A DNA stretch of 20,792 nucleotides. Origin: Moraxellaceae bacterium. GTDB lineage: Bacteria > Pseudomonadota > Gammaproteobacteria > Pseudomonadales > Moraxellaceae. Every line of letters begins with the position of its first letter. Position 1 is the first letter of the stretch. The notes below the pieces were generated by a model. It was given only the letters and a program-made list of their open reading frames with translations. It was not told where the DNA came from and ran no database searches. The translations under genes and the position numbers were made by a program. Below, piece by piece: positions 14,978 through 20,792 of this stretch. The stretch lies in NCBI GenBank assembly GCA_014378805.1, contig JACMMY010000160.1, forward strand, positions 1-20,792. The letters are read 5' to 3'.

Positions 14978-15604
14978 TTAATGCTCGATACCTGCATGTT
15001 GACCTGCCAATTTCGCGTTTGCGTAATCCCAGTTCACCAATTTGTCGAGGAAAGTGGTGACGTAGTCAGGACGACGGTTACGGTAGTCGATGTAGTAAGC
15101 ATGTTCCCATACGTCTACAGTCAACACTGCAATTTTGCCATGCGCCAATGGTGTATCAGCGTTAGGAGTTTTCATGATTGAAAGTGCGCCGTTTACTTCG
15201 TCCGCAACCAACCACGCCCAACCTGAACCAAACTGAGTTAAAGCAGCTTGTTTAAATTCTTCTTTGAATTTTTCATAGCTACCAAATGCTTCAGTGATTT
15301 TTGCTGCAAGCGCGCCAGTAGGTTCGCCGCCGCCATTCGGAGTCATACAGTTCCAGTAAAATGTATGGTTCCAAACCTGAGCAGAGTTATTAAAAATACC
15401 TGCTTTGCTAGCATCTTTTGCAGAAGTAAGAATGATATCTTCCAATGATTGACCAGCAAGATCAGTATCTTTGATCAGGTTATTCAAGTTGGTGACGTAA
15501 GCTTGATGATGTTTGTTATGATGGAACTCCAGCGCTTCTGCACTTAAGTGAGGAACGAGAGCATCTTTAGCATACGGCAGAGCCGGTAGAGTAATTTCTG
15601 ACAT
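14978..15604 (-). CDS. sodB: Superoxide dismutase [Fe]
   Basis: The 208-residue iron superoxide dismutase converts superoxide to oxygen and hydrogen peroxide in the cytoplasm. Metal ligands are His28, His80 (QVWNHTFYW), Asp164 and His168 (DVWEHAYY). Gln76 stands where Fe-type enzymes have the active-site glutamine, supporting Fe rather than Mn use. The ATG at 15604 has an AAGGA Shine-Dalgarno; the frame is open for another 25 codons upstream but that region has no ribosome binding site and is leader sequence. A terminator follows. The peroxiredoxin gene upstream (281 bp away, same strand) would handle the peroxide formed, though a palindromic repeat between them argues for separate transcripts. 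Confidence 0.95.
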   Translation of the reverse strand: MSEITLPALPYAKDALVPHLSAEALEFHHNKHHQAYVTNLNNLIKDTDLAGQSLEDIILTSAKDASKAGIFNNSAQVWNHTFYWNCMTPNGGGEPTGALAAKITEAFGSYEKFKEEFKQAALTQFGSGWAWLVADEVNGALSIMKTPNADTPLAHGKIAVLTVDVWEHAYYIDYRNRRPDYVTTFLDKLVNWDYANAKLAGQHAGIEH

Positions 15605-15682
15605 GATATTTTCCTTTAATTGGCTATGATCCTGATGAATCATTTGGCTGTGAATCTGAACAAAATCACTTAACGTCAAAAG

Positions 15683-15767
15683 TAAATCCCACCCAACCTC
15701 CCTTTCGTAAAGGGAGGAGCTTTTAAGAGCTCCCTCCTTAGAAAAAGGAGGGCTGGGGGAGGATTTA
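15683..15767. repeat. REP-like compound palindrome (CCTCCC-rich)
   Basis: An 85-bp element begins TAAATCC and ends GGATTTA. Each half of about 40 bp forms its own hairpin (CCTCCCTTT/AAAGGGAGG on the left; CTCCTT/AAGGAG type on the right), and the halves are inverted copies of each other around GAGCT/AGCTC. This matches the style of dispersed intergenic palindromes in Acinetobacter genomes. It sits between ahpC and sodB and may end or protect the ahpC transcript. Confidence 0.7.
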
Positions 15768-15884
15768 GCTCTTGATTTTGCTGTTTCTTAACTCATTAAT
15801 TATAAATCAAACAGCCCAAATTAGTTCTGAGCTGTTCTGTAAAACTTATGGACTATTTTTCTTGGCTATTGATGAGCTAAGAAA

Positions 15885-16487
15885 TTACAGCTTGTCAGCG
15901 TGTGCGCCCAAATAAGCTGCAACACCTGCTGGTGATGCGGTCATGCCTGCATCGCCTTTTTGCCAGTTTGCTGGGCAAACTTCGCCATGTTCTTCAGTGA
16001 ATTGCAGCGCATCAAAAATACGGATGATTTCGTCCATGCTGCGACCCAATGGCAAATCGTTGACGATTTGTGAGCGAACAATGCCGTTTTTATCAATGAT
16101 AAATGCAGCACGGAAAGCAACGCCATCCGCATGAACTACGCCATACGCTTCTTGGATTGCATGTTGTGTGTCAGCTGCCATGGTGTATTTAACTGGACCA
16201 ATACCACCTTGATCAACTGGTGTGTTGCGCCATGCGTTATGAGTGAATTGTGAGTCAATCGATACGCTGACCACTTCTACGCCGCGTGCTGAAAATTCAG
16301 GAACTTTGTGATCCAATGCGATCAATTCTGATGGGCAAACGAAGGTGAAGTCGAGCGGGTAGAAGAATACCAACGCGTATTTACCTTTTGTTGCTTCTGC
16401 GAAGTTATAAGAATCAACGATTTCGCCATTACCTAATACGGCTGCTACGGTAAAATCTGGGGCTGGTTTGCCAACTAATACTGCCAT
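15885..16487 (-). CDS. ahpC: Alkyl hydroperoxide reductase/peroxiredoxin, typical 2-Cys type
   Basis: The 200-residue typical 2-Cys peroxiredoxin reduces hydrogen peroxide and organic hydroperoxides. The peroxidatic Cys51 lies in DFTFVCPSE and the resolving Cys171 in GEVCPANW. It also has GGIG and a C-terminal YL, close to the GGLG and YF motifs of peroxiredoxins that are easily over-oxidised, so it is nearer the eukaryote-like Prx group than enterobacterial AhpC; the symbol is used in the broad sense. ATG at 16487 has an AAGGAATT Shine-Dalgarno; the TTG six bases upstream is not used. No ahpF is adjacent, so electrons may come from thioredoxin. Confidence 0.9.
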   Translation of the reverse strand: MAVLVGKPAPDFTVAAVLGNGEIVDSYNFAEATKGKYALVFFYPLDFTFVCPSELIALDHKVPEFSARGVEVVSVSIDSQFTHNAWRNTPVDQGGIGPVKYTMAADTQHAIQEAYGVVHADGVAFRAAFIIDKNGIVRSQIVNDLPLGRSMDEIIRIFDALQFTEEHGEVCPANWQKGDAGMTASPAGVAAYLGAHADKL

Positions 16488-16714
16488 GATCAATTCCTTA
16501 AAGGGTTAAGTGAGGAAAATAAATTCGATGTGCAAAATTGAGTTTTTAAATAACTTTTAAAATAAAAACAAGATTGTAAAAATCAATAAAAAGGCACTTT
16601 AACGCGCCCCAATACCATGCCCCAAACTGATTAGTCATTGCAAGGGATGATGTGTGTGTTTGTGTAGCGAATGCTCAAAAAACTAAGAAAAAATGATGGT
16701 ATTAAACGATGATG

Positions 16715-17512
16715 TTAAACGGGATTTTCGATATCAATAAATTCAACTTCAATTCCAAACTCTTGCGCGATGGCTTGACCGAGTCGCTTGATTCCGCCGC
16801 GTTCAGTGGCATGGTGACCGCATTCAAAATAATGAATGCCCAGCTCCAACGCTTCATGGAACGTTCTTTCGCTGACTTCACCTGAAAAGTAGGCATCACA
16901 GCCCATTAATGCAGCTTGATGAATCATATCTTGTGCACCGCCAGTACACCACGCAACCTTACGGATGATGTCTGGGCCACCAGCAAGATAACGGGGTCTG
17001 CGTCCTAGTTTTTTTCTAAGTAATTCAGACATTTCAGGCACAGAAATAGGATCACATTCGCCGACATTACCAATAGGATTTTTTTCTAGTGGATATAAGC
17101 CGCCTAATGTCCTAAATCCCATGAGATCTGCAAATGCGATGTTATTACCCAGTGCGGTATGTGCATCAAGCGGCAAATGATACGCAATTAATGAAAGATT
17201 CCGTTGATATAAGCGCTGAATCCGTTTGCCTTTTATGCCAGTTAGTGATGCTTCTTCACCTTTCCAAAAATAGCCGTGATGTACCATGATAGCATCAGCA
17301 TTTTCGGCAATTGCAGCTTCAATGAGTGCAAGACTTGCAGTGACGCCTGTAACCAGCTTAGTAATAACTTGTTTCCCTTCAACTTGTAATCCATTCGGTG
17401 CATAATCTTTGAATGAAGAAATCGCAAGCGTCTGATCACACCAGTCAACCAGTTTGGTCAGTGACAGGCTTGTTGGTAGTAGAGTTGAAGAGGACGAATT
17501 AAGTACAGACAT
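16715..17512 (-). CDS. Nif3-like dinuclear metal center protein (YbgI/DUF34 family)
   Basis: The 265-residue protein belongs to the conserved Nif3/YbgI family that forms hexameric toroids with two metal ions per subunit; the cellular role is not settled. Metal-binding patterns are VHHGYFW (His78, His79), YHLPLDAH (His112, His118) and ECGHHATERGG (His233/234, Glu237). Length fits the family (E. coli YbgI has 247) with a slightly longer N-terminus. ATG at 17512 is chosen; the frame also has a TTG at 17542, but no ribosome binding site supports it. The gene is divergent from the DegS/AlgW-like protease, an arrangement resembling the Nif3–algW neighbourhood of pseudomonads. Confidence 0.88.
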   Translation of the reverse strand: MSVLNSSSSTLLPTSLSLTKLVDWCDQTLAISSFKDYAPNGLQVEGKQVITKLVTGVTASLALIEAAIAENADAIMVHHGYFWKGEEASLTGIKGKRIQRLYQRNLSLIAYHLPLDAHTALGNNIAFADLMGFRTLGGLYPLEKNPIGNVGECDPISVPEMSELLRKKLGRRPRYLAGGPDIIRKVAWCTGGAQDMIHQAALMGCDAYFSGEVSERTFHEALELGIHYFECGHHATERGGIKRLGQAIAQEFGIEVEFIDIENPV

Positions 17513-17528
17513 AAACAAGACACAACAT

Positions 17529-17585
17529 TTTTGGGTTTCCAAGTCTACCCAAAATAGCTGAAAATAGTTACATGGGTTTATGTAA
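17529..17585. promoter_or_regulatory. Two inverted repeats in the divergent nif3/protease promoter region
   Basis: TTTTGGGT (17529–17536) pairs with ACCCAAAA (17547–17554) around a 10-base loop. TTACAT (17568–17573) pairs with ATGTAA (17580–17585) around six bases. Both lie in the 144-bp gap between the two divergent starts. They could be operators or leader hairpins. Confidence 0.4.
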
Positions 17586-17656
17586 ATTTTATCGTATCAT
17601 CCAAAAAGCTAAATTCGCATAGGCTTTTAAATACAGTGATTTTAAGGGGAAAAAGA

Positions 17657-18871
17657 GTGCGGCGTGTCTTGACTGTGTTTCCTTGGGTTTTATTAGTTGT
17701 TGTGATTATAGGTTTTTGGCAGTTGCGAGAGCAGTGGCGTCAGCATCCAGAAACACTTGCTATGACCAACTCTGAGTTGGTCATGTCTCAAGCGCCTGGT
17801 ACTGTTGCATCCTACCATTCTGCTGTCAAAGTCGCCGCACCAGCGGTTGTTAATATTTACACAACTCAAAAAGTGCGAGCGCATTCACAAATTGACGATC
17901 CTGTGTTACGTCGCTTTTTTGAATTTCATCAAGATGGTGATCAACTCAACAATGGTCAAAATGATGCTGCACAACCGACCAGTTTAGGTTCGGGTGTAAT
18001 CGCGACTTCTGATGGTTATATCCTGACCAATAATCATGTGGTTGCTCAAGCCGATAAAATCATTGTTGCTTTGCAAGATGGTCGTCGTGCAGTTGCAACG
18101 GTGATTGGGACTGATCCTGATAGTGATCTTGCGGTGATTAAAGTCAATTTGACGGGTTTACCCGTTTTACCATTCTGTAAAAATCCAACTGAAGTCGGCG
18201 ATATTGTCCTCGCGATTGGTAATCCATTTGGTGTGGGACAGACAGTCACTCATGGGATTGTGTCTGCAATTGGTCGTTCGGGGCTGGGCATTAATGCGTT
18301 TGAAGATTTCATTCAAACCGATGCGGCGATTAATCCAGGTAATTCAGGTGGCGCACTGATTGATGTAGCCGGGAATTTGGTTGGCGTGAATACGGCGATT
18401 TTTTCGCGTACAGGCGGTTCAATGGGTATTGGCTTCGCGATTCCTGCGAATTTGGCACAGCAAGTGATGCTGGATATTGTGCAAAGTGGCAAAGTAACGC
18501 GCGGTTGGCTGGGTATTCAAGTCCGTAATCAAGAAGATCCAACAGAAGGTGTTGAATCTGGTGTTTCGTCAGGCGTTCGAATTGTGGGGACGCTTAAAAA
18601 TGGACCTGCAGATCGTGGAGGACTCCAAAGCAACGATGTGATCTTGACCGTCAATAACGAAGCAGTTTCAACTGCTGGGCAGCTGATTCAAAAAGTTGCG
18701 GCACAAAAGCCAAATTCTAAGGTTAATCTACTCGTGAAACGCGGGGAACAACAGGTCAAGCTTGCTGTTGCGATTGGTGAGCGTCCAGCTGCAGAAATAA
18801 AGACCACAAGTAACGAAGACAGTACGAATAGAGGTGATCCATCTTTATTTGGTTTGTTTAGTGGTCAGTGA
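17657..18871 (+). CDS. Membrane-anchored HtrA-family serine protease (DegS/AlgW-like)
   Basis: The 404-residue protein has one N-terminal membrane segment (residues about 5–22, LTVFPWVLLVVVIIGFW) that would anchor it in the inner membrane with the protease in the periplasm. The trypsin-like domain shows His127 (LTNNHVV), Asp157 (DSDLAVIKV) and Ser230 (NPGNSGGAL), a complete triad. One PDZ domain begins with GWLGIQVRN near 283 and runs to about 375; a polar tail follows. One PDZ and a membrane anchor fit DegS/AlgW, which start the envelope-stress cascade by cutting an anti-sigma factor, rather than two-PDZ DegP. It is longer than DegS (355) because of a Gln/Asn-rich insertion near 80–108 and the tail. 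GTG at 17657 with AAGGGG seven bases upstream is preferred over GTG at 17636. Confidence 0.88.
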   Translation: MRRVLTVFPWVLLVVVIIGFWQLREQWRQHPETLAMTNSELVMSQAPGTVASYHSAVKVAAPAVVNIYTTQKVRAHSQIDDPVLRRFFEFHQDGDQLNNGQNDAAQPTSLGSGVIATSDGYILTNNHVVAQADKIIVALQDGRRAVATVIGTDPDSDLAVIKVNLTGLPVLPFCKNPTEVGDIVLAIGNPFGVGQTVTHGIVSAIGRSGLGINAFEDFIQTDAAINPGNSGGALIDVAGNLVGVNTAIFSRTGGSMGIGFAIPANLAQQVMLDIVQSGKVTRGWLGIQVRNQEDPTEGVESGVSSGVRIVGTLKNGPADRGGLQSNDVILTVNNEAVSTAGQLIQKVAAQKPNSKVNLLVKRGEQQVKLAVAIGERPAAEIKTTSNEDSTNRGDPSLFGLFSGQ

Positions 18872-18905
18872 TTTATGTCGTATGATTCATGAGTATGCTG
18901 AGCTG

Positions 18906-19034
18906 CTATTGACGTTTCATTTTTTTGATTATTTCTAACTTTTAAACTGTATTAGTCTGACCAATACAGTTTAGCTACATGAATCTATTCTTAAAAAGTC
19001 GTTATTTCGCGACTATTTCAGTAAACGTCAATAG
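18906..19034. repeat. 129-bp segment bounded by a 12-bp inverted repeat
   Basis: CTATTGACGTTT (18906–18917) is the exact reverse complement of AAACGTCAATAG (19023–19034). The segment between them contains a perfect 11-bp stem hairpin. No obvious flanking target duplication is seen, so a miniature element is only one possibility. Confidence 0.5.
18943..18973. terminator. Hairpin after the HtrA-like gene, likely terminator
   Basis: TAAACTGTATT and AATACAGTTTA form a perfect 11-bp stem with a 9-base loop, 72 bp after the protease stop. Only three T follow the stem on the plus strand, so termination would be partial; the stem is otherwise strong. Confidence 0.5.
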
Positions 19035-19208
19035 TTCATAATGTTTACTTAGTTGTTCGATCAAATAACGAGAACGGATTGGCTGAGTATTGATATCTTC
19101 ATTTAATATTTTACAGTCAGTAGTTTAGTGTTATTTTTAACCCTGCCTCATAACTTTCATAATCACTTCCGTCATGATTGAGACTTTAATTGAAAAGGAT
19201 ATAACAAG

Positions 19209-19832
19209 ATGAAGCTCTTTACTGCGCAACGCGCGCCAAATCCACGTCGTGTCTTATTGTTTTTGGCTGCAAAAGGACTGAATCCAGTGGATATTGGTTT
19301 GGATGTGATTGAAGTTAATCTTGCGGGCGGCGAGAATCGCACGCCAGATTATTTACAAGTACATCCATTTGGTCAAATTCCAGCATTGGAGTTGGATGAT
19401 GGGCAAGTGATTACCGAATCGATGGCGATTTGTCGCTATATTGAAGGCACTTATCCTCAAAATCCATTATTTGGCGTTGAGTTGATGGAACAAGTTCGAA
19501 TCAACCAATATGCGCGTCAAGCTGAGCTTGAAATTTTATTACCTTTGATTACTGCATTTCAGCATGGTCATCCATTTTGGGAGGGTAAGTATGAACAGGT
19601 TCCAGAAATTGCACCAGTCGCTCGCCGCCGTGCATTATCTCGGTTTGCTTACTTTGATCGACGTTTACAAGTCGTCCCTTATTTAGCTGGAAATACCTTG
19701 AGCATTGCAGATCTGATTTTGTATGCAGCACTTGATTTCGGTCGACTGGCTGGGCTAAAAGTGGATGAGCAGCATCCTCATTTATTCGCTTTTTATCAGC
19801 GAATGCATCAAAAGTTTGATTCCGTTCGTTAA
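19209..19832 (+). CDS. Glutathione S-transferase family protein
   Basis: The 207-residue cytosolic GST has a thioredoxin-like N-terminal domain (MKLFTAQRAPNPRRVLLFLAAKGL style) with the cis-proline segment FGQIPALELDDG and the glutathione-contacting ESMAICRYIE at about 73–82. The C-terminal helical domain includes LAGNTLSIADLILYA, the conserved N-capping box and hydrophobic staple. It would conjugate glutathione to electrophiles or act as a peroxidase. The ATG has an AAAGGAT Shine-Dalgarno at the usual distance. The following esterase gene starts 46 bp after its stop on the same strand with its own ribosome binding site, so co-transcription is likely. Confidence 0.92.
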   Translation: MKLFTAQRAPNPRRVLLFLAAKGLNPVDIGLDVIEVNLAGGENRTPDYLQVHPFGQIPALELDDGQVITESMAICRYIEGTYPQNPLFGVELMEQVRINQYARQAELEILLPLITAFQHGHPFWEGKYEQVPEIAPVARRRALSRFAYFDRRLQVVPYLAGNTLSIADLILYAALDFGRLAGLKVDEQHPHLFAFYQRMHQKFDSVR

Positions 19833-19878
19833 GTTTTGAGCATTAATTCAAACATCAGTTATTAAAGGATAATTTATT

Positions 19879-20792
19879 TTGAAATACATCGATCGGATTA
19901 CAACGTCAGCGATTAAATTTGCACTGAATGCATCATTTAAGTTACCGAGTCGCTTACCGTTGCCGTTGGGTTTTTTTCGCAATGGCATGGAGCTTAGCTC
20001 AGTCGTTTTTAAAGCGCGTTCAGATGTATATGTTGAAAGTATTTCGTTAGGTGGGGTCAGTGCTGAAAGTTTGATGCTCAAGCGCCACGTTAATCAAACG
20101 GATCTACCCAATTATGCGTTTTTACATATCCACGGTGGGGTTTTTGTTGCTGGCTCGGTGCGGACACATCGCGCTTTAGGTAGCGAAATCGCCGCGAGAA
20201 GTGGCGCGACTGTTTATATGCTGGATTATCGTTTAGCGCCTGAACATCCGTATCCGGCTGCATTTGATGATTGTCTTGCTGCTTATCAGGCGCTCCTTGC
20301 AAAAGGATACCAACCTGAACATATCGTTCTCGGGGGCGATTCTGCAGGTGGTGCGCTGGTTTTAGCCTTGCTGGTTGAGCTGCGTGAAAGAAATGTCGCT
20401 TTGCCTGCGGCAACAGTCATGATTTCTCCATTTTTAGACATGACACTATGTGGTAGTTCGTTTGAAAAAAATAAATGGCGTGATCCGATGTTGACCAAAG
20501 AAATATTGAAGCGCGGAGCGGATGCTTATCGAGGAGATATTCAGAGTGCTGATGCGCGTATATCACCCATATTGGCTGATTTGAGCGGTTTGCCGCCAAT
20601 GCTCATTCAAGTGGGAAGTGAAGAAGTGTTATTGGATGATGCATTGCAGTTAGCCAAACATGCAGAACGATCAGGTGTGAAGGTCGAGCATCATGTTTAT
20701 GCGGGCATGTGGCATAATTTCCAGATGTTTAATGCATTACTGAAGACTTCGAATGATGCGTTGGATGAGATTGCACTTTTCATTCAGGATCA
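19879..20792 (+). CDS. HSL-family alpha/beta hydrolase (esterase), 3' end cut by window edge
   Basis: The frame is open from TTG at 19879 to the right edge without a stop; about 304 codons are present and little seems missing. It is a hormone-sensitive-lipase (bacterial family IV) esterase: HGGVF with His85 (oxyanion hole), DYRLAPEHPYPA, GDSAGG with nucleophile Ser155, Asp253 in EVLLDD and His279 in MWHNFQMF. TTG is chosen as start because AAAGGAT lies about nine bases upstream and a stop codon (19870–19872) blocks longer frames; the first ATG at 19987 would remove part of the cap region. It likely hydrolyses short- or medium-chain esters. There is no clear signal peptide. It is close behind the GST gene and may share its transcript. 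Confidence 0.9.
   Translation, partial: MKYIDRITTSAIKFALNASFKLPSRLPLPLGFFRNGMELSSVVFKARSDVYVESISLGGVSAESLMLKRHVNQTDLPNYAFLHIHGGVFVAGSVRTHRALGSEIAARSGATVYMLDYRLAPEHPYPAAFDDCLAAYQALLAKGYQPEHIVLGGDSAGGALVLALLVELRERNVALPAATVMISPFLDMTLCGSSFEKNKWRDPMLTKEILKRGADAYRGDIQSADARISPILADLSGLPPMLIQVGSEEVLLDDALQLAKHAERSGVKVEHHVYAGMWHNFQMFNALLKTSNDALDEIALFIQD

Larger units (their letters stand above)
18872..19208. other. Intergenic region with nested inverted repeats, no gene found
   Basis: This 337-bp gap between the protease and the GST gene has no convincing reading frame. It holds a strong hairpin (18943–18973), a smaller one (AGTCG 18997–19001 with CGACT 19010–19014), and an outer 12-bp inverted repeat pair enclosing both. 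The last 100 bp before the GST gene are AT-rich and should contain its promoter, which I cannot place with confidence. Confidence 0.6.

Noticed and set aside
20090..20498. Minus-strand open frames of 107 and 70 residues near the right edge
   Set aside because: They lie opposite the HSL-family esterase, whose full set of catalytic motifs fixes the coding strand.
1..20792. tRNA-targeted integration, CRISPR arrays and insertion sequences
   Set aside because: No tRNA cloverleaf, no regularly spaced repeats and no DDE transposase were seen; the only target gene evident is greB.

Overview
The window looks like a chromosome segment of a gammaproteobacterium close to Acinetobacter (Moraxellaceae). 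This rests on gene content and style: low-to-moderate GC, a greB locus, a sodB–ahpC pair, a Nif3-family gene divergent from a membrane-anchored DegS/AlgW-type protease, and a CCTCCC-rich palindromic repeat of the kind scattered in Acinetobacter genomes. The genus is an inference from these traits, not from a database search.

Left part (1 to about 9858): the right-hand portion of a mobile island. It ends in a tightly packed leftward operon that reads as a gamma-mobile-trio (GMT) module: gmtY (tyrosine recombinase), gmtZ (very large integrase) and gmtX, followed without a gap by a complete, divergent greB. gmtY/gmtZ and gmtX/greB are joined by ATGA stop-start overlaps. Facing this operon is the island's cargo, a rightward pair: a type III restriction (Res)-like helicase-nuclease cut by the left window edge, and a GmrSD-like protein (DUF262 plus HNH/DUF1524). 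Both look like anti-phage restriction enzymes. The other end of the island lies outside the window.

Junction (about 9859): the island has interrupted a host greB. Only its 3' two-thirds remains (9859–10197), starting just after the codons for the acidic coiled-coil tip. A third piece of greB, only the last 35 or so codons and about 93% identical over about 90 bp to the first tail, lies at 14238–14345. The greB locus therefore seems to have been hit more than once. The DNA between the two tails (10.2–14.2 kb) is a small metabolic block: a leftward operon of an uncharacterised protein, a short-chain dehydrogenase and an alpha/beta hydrolase; a divergent TetR regulator with two matched palindromic operators; and a YiiM-like MOSC protein.

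Right part (14346–20792): ordinary chromosome. It holds a small unknown gene that appears frameshifted in a run of nine A, iron superoxide dismutase sodB, a 2-Cys peroxiredoxin (ahpC-like), a Nif3-family metal protein, a DegS/AlgW-like periplasmic protease, a glutathione S-transferase, and an HSL-family esterase cut by the right edge. Several of these deal with oxidative or envelope stress.

The most interesting point is the combination of a GMT recombination module, a translationally coupled greB inside the same operon, and disruption of the host greB at the insertion point. The element may carry a replacement for the gene it breaks. No tRNA, rRNA or CRISPR array was seen.
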